This document shows, piece after piece, positions 1-17,559 of a DNA stretch of 64,000 bases. A model generated the notes under the pieces. That model was not told the DNA's origin and did no database searches. It saw only the letters and a list, made by a program, of their open reading frames with translations. The position numbers and the translations under genes were made by a program. This stretch comes from Trogon surrucura. Taxonomy: Eukaryota > Chordata > Aves > Trogoniformes > Trogonidae. Positions within the stretch are counted from its first letter, which is position 1. Each line of letters begins with the position of its first letter. The stretch is taken from contig CM036618.1 of NCBI GenBank assembly GCA_020746105.1, forward strand, positions 115,513,308 through 115,577,307, read 5' to 3'.

Positions 1-2112
1 AAACAATATTATGGTCTTGTGACTAACATGGGAAAAAAAAATGCTGACATATTTGTCGTCTCTCAAGCAGAAAGCAAAAACCAGGACTTGCCCTTTAAGC
101 CCTGGGAGAATGTCTTTTGTTGTTGTTGTTGTTTTTTACAAATTCCCCCTGTCAAATGCTTATGGGGTGAAATTCCTGCTTGGGTGAATAGTTGTTCTCA
201 TTAACACTGGCTTTCAGGAAGCTCAAAAAACCCATCTAGTGGGGAGGGAGTTAGAAGGGAGGTAACTGTGCAAGGGCCCTTGGCTCTCTGCAGACTGAAG
301 GAAGCAGTTGTGCTCATTGTGGATTTGTTTCGTCAGCCTCCAAATGTTATGGAATGCATAAACGCGTGGCAGAGCCAGCCAAGGGCAGGGGCTACCACAT
401 TTTTTTTTTGAGAGGAGCAGAAATGGCTTGAGCAGAGCACTGTGGGCTGGTGTGGTGCTCAGTTCTCCGGCTCATCCCTGAGGGGCTCCTGAGCCCACAG
501 ACAGACAACCTGAAGCACAAGAGCAAAGTGCTGGCTGCGGAGTGGAGCTCTGATTTTTCAGAAAACAAGTCTCTGAGTTTTTTGGCCCCTGACAGGCTAA
601 ATATGAAATGACCGCAAATAACCCATCAGTTTAACAACTCCTGCAGGATAAAGGCAAGGGAGTCCTGTATTTCTGTGTCAGCAGGGCCACCTGCAGGCCT
701 CTTCTCTACCACGAGCTTAAAAGCCACTTTGAAAACTTCCAAAAAGTTGCTCTGTTTGATTCCTAAACCACTGGTTCTTGCCTGAGCCAAGGCTGCCGGA
801 GCTGGGACGTGAAGAAATTCCTCAACTACCACAAAGCTCATAAAAAACCATTAACTTCGGCAGTTCCAGCCTGCCAGGACGGCTCATGCTCTCCATGGTC
901 TGTTTGATATCAGCTGGGTTCTGTCCTTAGATGACACAGAGCAGAGCTGCCTGTGATACCAAGGGATCCCGGCGCAATTTTTAGGCTGACAGGAGGGAAA
1001 GGGTCTTGCGCACAGTTCTGCCGAATGAATGCAAGCACAGGAGCAGCTTGGGAATCATCTCACGCCACCGCCCCGTGGCACAGACATGCTGCTGGCACCG
1101 AGGCATGTTTCACATCCATTTCTATAGCTTTCTGATGACTGCCAAGAGAAACTGTTTCCCTCAGAGAGGCTCTGATTTCCTTCCCCTTGCCTGCTGATCC
1201 TCCTCGGCTGCTGCATTCGCTCGGCCGCATGATGTTCAGCCAGCTTAAGGAGCTGGCCTCTGCCAGCCGCAGCAGCCTGCCAGATGTTTTTGGACGCCAC
1301 TGGGCAGCTGTTTTGCAGCTGGTGGTCAGCGGGGAGCAGCAGCAGCAGCAGCAGCACTTTCTCAGATGAAGTAGTCTGGGAAACAGCAGGGAATTTGCAG
1401 GGAAAGACTTGGTTTTTTTAACCAGGGAAAGAGGCCTGTGCCACAGAGCGTGCCGCCTCCTGCCATGTTACCTGGCAAGGAAACACACCCTTAAAACTGG
1501 AAATATTATTGGCCCAATGCAAAAACCACAGACAGAAAATATCTGCCCTAAGATCTACTTTCTGTGGCAGTGTGCTTGAATGATCAAGCCAGGAGCTTTG
1601 TGGCTGAAAGTGGTCAGAGATGTTCCATTGAGGCCTCACGGGTGCCAGGGCTCACAGGGCTGCCCAGCATGAGCTCTGGGCACCCTTGGCTGGCAGGAAA
1701 GATGGATGCAAACCTACTCTCGCTGAGCCGACCACAATGAAGGCCAGGGGACAAAATCTAGGCTACTACCAGTGCGTAAAATGCACCCCCTTGTCTTGTG
1801 AGATCGCTTTCCTGCCTCTTTTCTGGCTCAGGCTGCTGGTCCTGCTGCTGTTGACAAGCAAAGGGCTACAGTGGCACTAGGTTTGAACGGGAAATGCTGC
1901 TCAGCCCCTTTTCAGATCCCATCCGGCTCTCACAGGCAGGGCTATTATTCTCTGTAAATAACTCGGGGCTGCATTTCCTCTGGGCCTGTGAAAGTAAAGC
2001 CAAGCCGATCTACAAAGGGATAACTCTCAATAAATCCCCAGGTTTCCCTCCTGCTGCCGGGACGTGCTGCTGTCTACCCCAGCCCAGGTTTTTCTTCCTT
2101 CCCTCTCTCCAG
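1..2112 (+). other. MERTK: MERTK intron, left edge of window
   Basis: This is intronic sequence upstream of the first MERTK exon in the window. I found no stretch resembling the earlier immunoglobulin or fibronectin exons. It contains a short TTG trinucleotide run near 118-134 and a CAG run near 1334-1355. Several open frames of 60-120 codons cross it, but none has family resemblance or splice support. It ends in a good polypyrimidine tract and AG just before 2113. Confidence 0.7.
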
Positions 2113-7920
<5,808 letters not shown>

Positions 7921-7978
7921 AAAAAAAAGGGGAGCCTGCGGCGAAACAGAGTGTAAAAGGACAGAGAGGATATATTTT

Positions 7979-7984
7979 AATAAA
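7979..7984 (+). terminator. MERTK: MERTK poly(A) signal AATAAA
   Basis: A canonical AATAAA lies 59 bases past the MERTK stop codon and is followed by T-rich sequence. It implies a 3' UTR of only about 80 bases, unusually short for a receptor kinase. A longer alternative 3' UTR cannot be excluded. Confidence 0.6.
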
Positions 7985-8489
7985 TAGTCCGTTTTATTTC
8001 TTCTTCCCGGAGCTGTTTCCTGGGCTGAAGTCAAGGGAGGGTCGTAATTAAACGCGCTGAGATTTTTTTTCTATATTGGGAGACTTTTGGTATTTGAAGG
8101 TGCAGCCTCTGACCCCCCACCCCCGGGCTAACAGAGCGTGTCTGGGGTGGGTGGTGCCGAGGGGTGGCGGAACAGGGTGGGCACAGGCGACCTCTCCAGC
8201 ATGGGGTTGGCTTCCCACTACTCAGCGCCAAACCCCTGCACCAGCTTCCCTCCACACACACTTTTTCACCATTTCTTGTGGCTTTTGGGGGATGGGCAGG
8301 AGACTGGAAGGGGGGGATCCCGGGAGGGACGAAGCCACCCTGCCGTGGCTCGGCCTTTCTCCTTTTTGGGAGGGTGGTGGTGGTGGGGGATTTCTGCTTT
8401 TCCCACAGCAGAGGCTGCTCTACAGCGACCGGCCGCCGGATGGAGCCGGGACCCCGCGCACCACCCGGCCGCTCCTCGCCTCTTCTGCG

Positions 8490-8620
8490 GGGGTGCGGGA
8501 TGGGAAAGGGGGTGCAGAACTTGGGAAGGGCTGCAGGGATGGGCAAACAGGTGTAGGGATGGAGAAGGGGTGCAGGGATGGGGAAGGAGGAGCCGGGATG
8601 GGAAGAAGAAGACGGGATAG
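8490..8620 (+). repeat. G-rich minisatellite upstream of FBLN7
   Basis: Imperfect tandem units built around tgcagggatggggaag recur about six times, with lengths of roughly 16-22 bases. The plus strand is strongly G-rich, so this may fold into G-quadruplex-like structures. It lies about 300 bases before the FBLN7 start codon, inside the likely promoter. Confidence 0.6.
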
Positions 8621-8917
8621 GAAGTGGCAGCAGCATCCCCCCCTGGAAAAAAAACCGGCGCGGAGGGTTTCCCGCAGTCCCGAAGCGGCGGTGCGGTAAA
8701 AACCGGGATGGGGGAGGTGGGGCGAGCGGGAAACGGGCCCCGTTTCCCCGGGGCGTGGAAGCGCCGCGTCTCAACTCCACGAGGGGAGCGTGGCCACTCG
8801 TGGGGCGGGGGCGGCGGGGGAGGGAGAGCTCCTTCGTAGCCGGGGCGGGGAGAGGAGCCTGCCGGAGCCCGGCAGAGCCCTTCCTCGGCGGTCCAGAGCC
8901 CCGCCGGCCGCCGGACC

Positions 8918-11900
8918 ATGCCCGGAGCTCGGTGCCGCCTCCCGGTGCTGCTGCTGCTGCCGCCGATGCTGCTGCTTCTGCTCCCGGCGGCTCCGGCGCC
9001 CCAGGTGAGAGCAGGGGTACGGGGAAAAGAAGGGGGGAACCCCTCGGGAAGGTTTGGGTTTTTTTTCCCGAAGATGAGGAAAGATCTCCCCTCCTTCCCT
9101 CTCCTCTCACAACGCCGCTGGCTGCTCGCCTGCCCAGCCCGGCTGTGCAGACCCACTCCTGGCCCCAGCAAACAGGTGGGAAAGTTCCGGGGAGGAGAAG
9201 CTTAAAAAGAGCCTGGTTTGTGTGTCGAGCTCTTTTTTTTTTTTTTTCTTCCCCTTTTTACCCCGCACCTGAAGTCAGAGAATCCTCCCGGTTTCATGGA
9301 AGAGAGGGGGTTTTGCTACGGTTCAGCATCCTGCAAGGAACTCCCGCCGGTTCTCAAAGTTAAAAGCAGCCCTAACAAAGAGCTGCTTATTAAAGCCGGC
9401 CACACGCGGGCATCTATTTGCTTTTGCTTCACTCCCTCTCGACGCGGGGCACCCCAAAGCTACGGGCAAACACCAGCTCATCCCCACCAGCAGCCCCTCA
9501 AAAGTGCACCGAGCGAAGCAGAGGACGGCATGCCGCTCAGGCTGGCTTTTATTTCTTCTTTGTAAAACCCTCATCAGCTTTTTGGAAACGAGAATAACCT
9601 CACCCCTGCAGGGCAGGGAAAAAAGTCCCTGAGCAGGTGGGCTCTGCTCGCTTTGCCTCCAGCCCGTGTTTCTCGTGCTCTCTCCCTGTGAATCTCTGAG
9701 CTCCAAAACTGCCTCAGCTTTGCTCAGCCCTTGCTCTTTTTCTTTGGTTTTCAGTGAAATTATTCGGGAAACCTATAATAACGATGCCCATGGTCTTCTG
9801 CATGAGTCAGTCCCGTGGTAGCAATCGGTTTGCAGGCAGGAGTCCCACCAGCGTTCCTGGCCCCGGCAGAACTCACAAGACAGCTGTTTTCCTCTTATTT
9901 TGTAATGTGGAAGTGGGATAGGGCTCTAGCTCCAGCAGGATGAAACATGAGTTATGGCATCTCTCCCAGGACCAACAAAGTGATTACAGCCCTGCTCGTG
10001 GCGCTGCATTACCCATTTCAATGGAGGAGAGCATGCCTGAGCTAAGCATCTGGGTAAATGGTGGGGGGAAAAAACATAAAATTGGTATCTTGGCGCACTT
10101 TTGATGCTGAAGAGCTCCTGCACGAGCATCCCCTCTGCTGACAGCCGGCGCAGGCTGTGTGCAGAGGGTTGGATCCTGAGTGGGGACCAGAGCAACGTGT
10201 GTCACCCTGGCACATGCTGAGCAGCCCCCCGGTCCCCGCAGAGCTGCCTCAGCAGGCAGCAGCTCCTGGCTGCCATCCGGCAGATGCAGCAGCTGCTGAA
10301 AGGGCAGGAGACGCGCTTCGCCGAGGGTCTGCGCCTGATGAAGAGCCGGCTCAGCGCCCTGCATGCCTCCCTGTCCAAAGCCACCTCCGAGACACTGGCC
10401 CGTGAGTAACTGGGTGAACTGTTGTTGGGGTAGAGCTGGAAAGATAAAGCGATGCTTCCCCCTCACTGCCATTATCCTGCAGCCTCCTGCCCCGCCCTGC
10501 AAGCCCCTACAGATGGAAAGAAGTTTGGCACCAAATATTTGGTGGAACATGAGGTTCACTTCGCCTGCAACCCAGGTTTTCAGCTCCTGGGCTCCAGCAC
10601 GAGGACATGCCAGGCCAACGGCAGCTGGAGTGGGCAGGAGCCCCAGTGTGCAGGTACAGCTCTGCAGGGGGCATCAGCAAAAGCGGGGTGTAATCTGGGT
10701 TTGGTTTAAGCATGGGGTGGGATTGGGGTCCCCTGAATGGGGAGCTGTGGTGACTGCTCCCTGAGTCTCAGCCAGCCAACAGCCCATGGGCCTCAAGTGA
10801 AGACGGAAATGATGGATGGAGTCTTGCCTGAAGCTTGATGGGAGAGGTGAGGGGAAAAGGCATTGATGCTCCTATGGTCCTTTGCCTCTTGTGTGTGGGG
10901 GAAAGGGAAAGGGAAAGGGAGGAGGAAAAAGGAAAGAAGAGAGGTAAAAAGAAGTAAAATAAGGAAGTAAAATAAAATTATGCGCTTATTTTGCAGAGAT
11001 CAGCGAGTGCTCAAGCAGCCCCTGCCAAAACGGTGGGACGTGCCTGGAGGGGCTGAACCAGTACAAGTGCCTCTGTCCCCAGCAGTGGACTGGAGCCACC
11101 TGCCAGTACCAGGCGCAGACAGGTGCGTGACCTCCGCACACATCACCCTCTGGGTGTTTCTCAGTACCTCGCCTCATTTCAAACCTGGTGTGGGGGTGTG
11201 GGTGTGGGGGTGTGTCCCCCCTCTTGCAGCTCCCCCAGCCTGGAGTGTGACGGACGACCCAGCATTCAGCCGCCAGCCCCGCTGTGCCCAGATCGACCGG
11301 ACCCAGCACTGCAGCTGCGAGCCCGGCTTCCACATGAGCGGGACGGCCGCCAACGGCCTCTGCCAGGGTGAGCCTGTGGTGACAAACTGCCCTGGGGTGG
11401 GGTGGGCTGGGCAGAACTTGAGGCCAGGTGGGCTGTTGGTATCTCTATCAACAGTTTGGACTAGTGGATGGAGCGGATCGCACCAAGCTGGGCAGGAGAG
11501 TTGATCTTCTGGAGGATAGGAAGGTTCTAGAGGGATGTGGACAGGCTGGATTGATGGGCTGAGGTCAGTTGTATGAGGCTGAACAAGGCCAAGTGCTGGG
11601 TCCTGCCCTCGGGTCACAACAACCCCACACGATGCTACAGACTTGAGGAAGCAGCAGGGTCACCATCCCTGGAGGGGTTTAAAAGCCGTGTAGATATGAT
11701 GCTGGGGGACCTGGCAGCGCTGCATTAACAGCTGGACTCGATGATCTTAAAGGTCTTTTCCAATCCAAACGTCTCTCCGCAGACCTCAACGAGTGCGAGG
11801 TGTACAAGCGGGAGGGGGGTCCCCGGCTGTGTGCCCATGCCTGCGTCAATCTCCCTGGCTCCTACCGCTGTGCCTGCCCTGCTGGCTATGTCCTCCTGGG

Positions 11901-13555
11901 CAACGGCAAGAGCTGCGAAGGTAAGGCAGGAGAAGGGTCTGGAAACCTTTTTAACTTCGGCCCCCACCCTTTTTTTTTTTTCTTGTTTGCAAGGATTTCC
12001 GCATGCAAAAAAATCTGATGGGTTTGCAGAGAGAAGTTAGAGGCAGAGGGTGAGGGGAAACAATGGAGGCAAACATATTGCCGAAAAAGAGTGCGGGAGC
12101 CTCACTGCCGTGGTGGAGGTGTCCTGTATGAAGGATGTCCCAGAGAAAAAAATACAAATAGTGTCAAAAAAAGGAAGAATTAGAGGGTGAGGGGTCAGCT
12201 CGGAGGCTGGTGGGGTGTGGGTGGAGAGCAAAGCAAATGGGTGGCCAGAATCGCTCCTGTGAAAATCTTCCCTGGAAATTTTTTTTTTTTTTTTTGTGCT
12301 GTAAGGTGTTGATTAGAGCAGTTCGTGGTGAGAAAAATCATGCATTCACTTTTTCTCCCCAATTCCTGCATTGTTGATAGCATCTTGCTAATGCTCCCAG
12401 CAAATTTCCAGCATCCAAAGCTCCCGGTTTTATATCTTAAAGGTTACTTCAGTGTTTAGCAAACAAAAAGAGATGGTGTTTCCAAATAACTTAAGGAAAG
12501 TTTGGAAAATAAGCTGCCCTCCTGCTGTGAGAACACAGCCGTTAACCCCTGCTGGCCCAGGGCAGGGTGATTTAGGTGTTTCCAGCCACCGTCCCAAACT
12601 TTTTTGATTGTATTTGACATTTGACCCGTTTCAAGCCTTATATATTAGGGGGCTGGTTAGCTCATTCGGTTAGAGCGTGGTGCTGATAACACCAAGGTCG
12701 CGGGTTCGATCCCCGTTCAGTCCCCATGTGTTGCCTGATCTAGTAGAGAGGCGTCCCTGCCCATGACAGGGAGGTTGGATTAAATGATCTCTAAGGTCCT
12801 TTCCAGCCTAGGCCATTCTATGATTCTATAATTTTCCTCCCAAAGGAACCCCAGGGCAGGCTCCTTTGGGGTCTCAGCGAGTGTGACCCCTCTTGTTTCG
12901 CAGACATTGACGAGTGCGCCCTGTCACAGGATAACTGCATGAGGGGGACAACCTGTATCAACACCGGGGGGGGCTTCCAGTGCGTGAGCCCCCAGTGCCC
13001 CCCGCCCGCTGGCAACATCACCTATGTCAAAACATCCACCTTGTAAGTGTGTCCAGGTGCAAAAACTCCCCCTGCTTAATTTTTTTTTTTTTTGAGGGGG
13101 AGTTGCTGGCTCCCAAAACCACCGTGGCGGGCAGGACATGGAGCCCGCGTGGCTGAAAACTTCCCCATTTTTCCCTTCCCAGCCAGTGTGAACGCAACCC
13201 ATGCCCGATGGAGAGCCGGTCTTGCCACCAAGCGCCCAAAAGCATCTCCTTCCACTACCTTCCCTTGCCTTCCAACCTGCTGACGCCCACCCCGCTCTTC
13301 CGCATGGCCACGGCAGTGGCACCTGGCCGGCCAGGACCTGACAGCCTCCGTTTCGGCATCGTGGGGGGCAACAACCGCGGGCATTTCGTGATGCAGCGTT
13401 CCGACCGGCAAACCGGGGAGCTCATCCTTGTGCAGAGCCTCGAGGGTCCCCAAACCATCCAAGTGGATGTGGACATGTCTGAATACCTGGATCGCGTCTT
13501 CCAGGCCAAGCACGTGTCCAAAATCACTGTTTTCGTTTCTGCCTACGAGTTTTAG
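8918..13555 (+). CDS. FBLN7: FBLN7, fibulin-7, secreted matrix protein
   Basis: Fibulin-7 is a secreted extracellular-matrix adhesion protein. Eight coding exons join in frame to 443 residues, close to the roughly 440 of mammals: 8918-9004, 10242-10401, 10483-10653, 10997-11122, 11230-11367, 11783-11920, 12904-13042 and 13183-13555. Domains in order are a leucine-rich signal peptide (about 1-29), a short coiled coil containing QQLLKGQETRF, a Sushi/CCP module (about 83-139), an EGF-like module (SECSSSPCQNGGTC), two calcium-binding EGF modules starting DLNEC and DIDEC, and the fibulin-type C-terminal module ending in VSAYEF. The ATG at 8918 is chosen because it opens the signal peptide, whose exon splices in phase to the coiled coil. 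Cysteine spacing is intact. The exon at 11783 follows a CR1 remnant directly, and a tRNA-CR1 SINE lies just before the exon at 12904. Confidence 0.95.
11470..11770 (+). mobile_element. CR1 LINE 3' fragment abutting an FBLN7 exon
   Basis: The text around ggcaggagagttgatcttct, then caaggccaagtgctgggtcc, and finally ggactcgatgatcttaaagg matches the 3' end of avian CR1 in sense orientation, with an internal deletion. It stops about 12 bases before the AG of the FBLN7 exon at 11783. The probable branch-point zone of that intron is therefore LINE-derived. The left boundary is approximate. Confidence 0.75.
12648..12832 (+). mobile_element. tRNA-Ile/CR1 composite SINE (TguSINE1-like)
   Basis: The first 79 bases look like a tRNA-Ile. 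There is an A-box-like TTAGCTCATTCGG, an anticodon arm with loop CTGATAA (anticodon GAT), and a B box GGTTCGATCCC. It is followed directly by a CR1-type 3' tail containing catgacagggaggttgga and tctctaaggtcctttccagc, ending in the octamer-like repeat ATTCTATGATTCTAT. This head-and-tail layout is that of TguSINE1, known from finches. The acceptor stem does not pair well at standard tRNA length, so it is not a working tRNA gene. It sits about 70 bases before the FBLN7 exon at 12904. Confidence 0.8.
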
Positions 13556-14375
13556 GGGAGGAAGCAGTTGGGTGATGGTCCCTGCTTGACACGGTGCTGA
13601 AGCCGCTCTGCAACTGATCATCCTCCCCTCTGCATTAAGGTTATTCTGCCCAGGCAGCTTTTACACCCTGGGGAGAAAAAGAAATAAGAAAAAAAATATA
13701 GAAAATGAGGTGCGAAAGAAGTGAGGTGCAGGGCTTACGTGCTTGCCGGGGAGCAGGGGCATCGTCCTCACCCAGAGGACGATGTCCCACAGCCTCAGCG
13801 CAGAAGACAGTGGATAGAAACCATGGCCCTTGTTTCCTTTTTAATTCTGGGTTGGTTTTTTTGTAATATTTTTTTTTAAGGAAATAAGTTAAGCTGGTGC
13901 ATGCAGGAGGAGGGAAGTTCATAGCGGCTGCCACTCTCCTCCCCGCTGGCTCGGGTTTATGCTTGCACCAACCCCAGCCCCCTAAAAACTCCCCTTCGAA
14001 TGTCGAGAAAACTCCCAGCAGCCCAGCGGGGAGGGGGCTTCCTCCAGTGCCTTGGTCCCTCAGGATTGATTAAGACCAGAAAAATCCCCAAAAATCCATC
14101 CCTGCGACAGCTGGCCGGCTCTGGGCACCCTCCCTGGCCAGCAGGATGTCGCTCTGGCCGCGTTGAGGGAGCTCGAGGTGTGAATATTTTGGGGTTTTTT
14201 TTGATCAGCCTTGTACCCGTTGCTTGGTGCAGCACTTCTGCATGTTAACCACATATACACCCTGACCCCCCCCGCCTCCCGCAACGTTACTGCATGTTTC
14301 TCCATTACGCTGATTTTAGTACAATTAAAGGATGATGTAAGGCTCTGAGCAGAATAAAGTACCCGGCGCACAGCG
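13556..14375 (+). other. FBLN7: FBLN7 3' UTR with AATAAA at 14353-14358
   Basis: The FBLN7 stop codon is TAG at 13553-13555. Non-coding sequence follows, up to a canonical AATAAA at 14353-14358, giving a 3' UTR of about 0.8 kb. No other coding feature is seen in the interval. Confidence 0.6.
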
Positions 14376-17300
14376 GGGGCGATATGCTCACCCAGGGGGA
14401 GCTTCAGGTCCTCCAGGTGAGAACCTGTCTCACTTATTTTTATTTTTCTGCCTTCTGTTGCTTGGAAGAGGATGGCTGGTAGAAGGGTGGCTCATCCCTG
14501 AGCATCCTTCCACCCTGAGCATCTTCCAGAGACCTCAAGGAAGTGGAGCCTGCTGCCCTCCCCCCCAAAAAACCAGGCAGCGGGTCAGAGTCCCACTGGA
14601 GGGGGCTGAGGAGCACCCACTAAAATCCTTCCCACCTCACGCAATGGGGGAACAGACTTTATGAGACCCATCTGTGCTGCAGGTTTGGGTGGATGGAGCT
14701 CCCAGGTTTTTAAATTTCTTTTTGGAGGGGGGTGTTACAGCTTCTCTGTGGGAGCTCGGGAGGGGGGGCAGGACCTCTCTCCCCACCGAACAAGGAGGGA
14801 CATTCAGCACCATCTCCTTGCGGTTGCAGGATGGAGGATGTTTGGGTTGGCGAGCGCCAGGGCCAGGCCGGGAAATGCGTCCCAGGAGGGAAATGAAAAC
14901 CCGACAGGCTCACTCCTCTATCTTGAAAAAAAAAAAACACCTCAAAAAACCACCCAAACAACAAGAAAATTTCTTTTTTTTTTTTTTTTTTTTCCTGGAA
15001 GCATAGCTGCTTTCAAAGCCTGGGGGGTGGTGGAGCTGCAGGAGGACCATGAGGGGAGGAGATTTTTTTTCATTTTTGGGACCACCTCGCCCCGTGCCTG
15101 CACCCCAGGATGCAGCAAAGGTTTTTCCTCAGAGCTCCCCAGCCAAGCAGCAGTGTTCTGTCCAGGAAAGTGAGCACTTAGCCTCATGAACCCGGCCTGG
15201 CGTGTGGTTTAAATTAACGCCTTCGCTAAGAGAGCAGCGCCGCGGAGGCGGCTGGCCGTGTCCTCGGATGCCACAGAAGAAGACAGGGAAAAGGAGCTGA
15301 GCTGAAACGAGAAGGAATATTTTATTTTTTAAATTTTTTTTCCACCATCTCTCCTGGCTGCAGATCTCGCTTTCAGCCCCAGAAACGTTTAAGGTCGGCT
15401 CTCCAGTGCCTGGACTGGACTGCAAACCTCTGGCTGACGTTTGAACTGACTAAAGGAGATTTTTACTATTTTATTATTTTTTTTATATATACCCAGAGCA
15501 GCCGCTCCAGCACCTTGCAGTCTCCCCGAGGCTGGAATGTGCAGAGGAAGGCTCTTCTGGCCCAGGTGAATACAACTTCTCTTTAGGATAATAATATTCT
15601 GGAGCTCAAAAAATAGCTGGTTTGTCTCTGCTCCCCTTCTGCTGGCTCCAGAGCTGCTCTGTGTGCCCCGGGGAGGGCTTGGCTGCCTTGCCAGAGCCCC
15701 AAAGTTGCAGTTTCTCAACCCAAAAATGCTGGAGACCTGGCACCGAGCTGGCCTCAGTGAGGTGCCGGGTGAGAAATATCACACCTTTGAATTTCCGAAT
15801 GATAATTCTCTCTTTAACAAGCAAGAGAACACCAGCTTATTGTCAACAGTGGGTTAAAAATGTGAATTTTTATTACCTTTTTGTGCACACGCACATGAAA
15901 ACACTTATTAATCCCATTACGGGCTTTAACAAAGAGCCGAACCATGACTTTTTTTATTTGTTATGGTTGCTAGGGATGTCGCTACGCTCTCCACAGATCC
16001 TAGTGGGATACCCAGGAACGCATCCTGGGGAACATGTTTAGCTGCTACTGCCAAATTTAGTTAGATTTTGGGATTAAAAAAAAAAAAAAAGCCACTCAAG
16101 AGCTTCTCAGAAGCCTGTCTTTTCCCCGACAACACAAACCCTGCTATTTGAACAAATGGCTGCTCCTGTCGACAGGTTTTTGTTTGAAATGGGATTTTTG
16201 CACCTACAAGGAAAGGGAAAGATAGGTTTTCATCCTGAATTTTAAATCCTCTTTTTAATTTTTTTTTTTCACTCCGTTGCCTGGGGAGATGGAGCTGAGC
16301 CCTGTGGGCACTGACTTCTGGGATGCTGATCGGACTAATTAGTCTTAATTAATGGCCCCTCCCCAGCTTCACCTGAGGTCACCACCCACAGCCTTCCCAC
16401 AGTTTCAGTCCCAGGGTGCTGGGCTGCAACCTGGAGGTTTTCCTGACTTGGTTTTGGGTGATTATCCAAATGGGAACCGATGTGGGTGTTCTCTTCTTTT
16501 TTTAAATATATTTTTCTAGGATTGCTGGCACTGGAAAAAGAGTCACGTGTCCCTGCGAGCCAGGGAGACCAGCCCGTAAAGGAAAATAGAGTTGATGTCA
16601 CTTACTTGAGGATTTTTTTTTTCCCCAGAGAGCTTTGACAAAGTCCTGCAAAAGATAACATTAGATGAAACATCATAAAAAAAGGGCGGAGAACAACAAA
16701 CAAGTGTCTCTGGGGAACGATGAAGTGCTGAGAGTCAGCAGAAGGATGGTGGAAGTAAAAAAAGGCAGAAATGAAAGGTCAGTTCTCAGTTCGAGCAGGT
16801 GGGACATCTCCACTGTCGTCGTAAACAGCCACATAAAAGTTAGTGGAAGGAGTGACCATGAGGTGATGGTGCTTTATGTGATTTATTTGAATTGGATGGG
16901 GCCCATCCCGAGGTGAAGGTGCCAAGCTCAGAGAACGTGGTACTGCAGAAGAGGATGAAATTCACTGAAAAAAAAAAAAGGAAAAAAAAAAAAAAAGATG
17001 GTGAGAGCGTTACTTCACTGCCAGAACGTGGGCGTGATCCATCCGAAGGCACAGGCCAGGCCTGTCCTGGCCACTGCACCCGTTCAAATTAAATTGTCAA
17101 CGCAAATAGTGCAAATTTTGGGGATGTGTTTGTATTTTTTTTTCCATTAGATCTTCAGTGATGCTCTTCAGCGTTTTGTCCCACGGCTCCGAGGAAGGAT
17201 TTCTGAGCGCGTTTTGCATTTCCTCCCTCTGGAATGAAACAAAGGTCCCTCAGCAAGAGGCTGAGGAGTGGGGTCCTGCCCCTTCTCCCTCACTTCCACA

Positions 17301-17500
17301 CAGGCTAAGGCCACGGTCTCCTCTTTTAACACTGGTTTCTCCCCCCTCCCCCGGCCCCATAAGCCCCTTCTCTAATTAATTACCGTTAATTAATTACCCT
17401 TATCCCCGCGAAAGCACGGGATTTCCCCTCCTACAAAACGCTTCCCACCCTTTAACCTCGGCGGGGTGGGCGTGACGGGTTTTATGACCTGTGTGGGGGT
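14376..17500. other. intergenic FBLN7-ZC3H6
   Basis: This gap holds AT-rich homopolymers, simple sequence and one probable CR1 remnant (see 16540-16960). I find no spliced gene. Human 2q13 carries ZC3H8 between FBLN7 and ZC3H6, but I see no third set of CCCH finger exons here on either strand. Confidence 0.55.
16540..16960 (+). mobile_element. probable decayed CR1 ORF2 remnant
   Basis: A stretch reading tagagttgatgtcacttact followed by agctttgacaaagtcctgc resembles the CR1 reverse-transcriptase region that encodes an LDFSKAFD-like motif. Further on, gtgaccatgaggtgatggtg also recalls CR1 ORF2. Poly(A) insertions interrupt it and no frame survives. This is the least certain repeat call in the window. 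Confidence 0.4.
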
Positions 17501-17559
17501 GGGAAGCGCTTTTTTTTTTTTTTTTTTAATATATATTTTTAAATTAAAACCGGCTGCTT

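Larger units (their letters stand above)
7921..8917. other. MERTK 3' UTR and FBLN7 promoter interval
   Basis: About 1 kb separates the MERTK stop codon from the FBLN7 start codon. The left part holds a very short MERTK 3' UTR. The right part becomes strongly GC-rich with many CpGs and is the probable FBLN7 promoter and 5' UTR. A small G-rich minisatellite lies near 8490-8620. Long open frames on the minus strand here reflect GC bias, and I see no family resemblance in them. Confidence 0.65.

Noticed and set aside
1334-1355. CAG repeat as a polyglutamine tract
   Set aside because: It lies in a MERTK intron and is not in any supported exon.
8031-9171. Long minus-strand open frames (359 and 301 codons) over the FBLN7 promoter
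   Set aside because: They follow from GC-rich composition, are low-complexity Pro/Ser/Arg, overlap each other and the FBLN7 first exon, and show no family resemblance.
12648-12726. A tRNA-Ile (GAT) gene
   Set aside because: A and B boxes and the anticodon arm look real, but the acceptor stem pairs only with extra bases on both sides, and the sequence runs straight into a CR1 tail. It is the head of a SINE.
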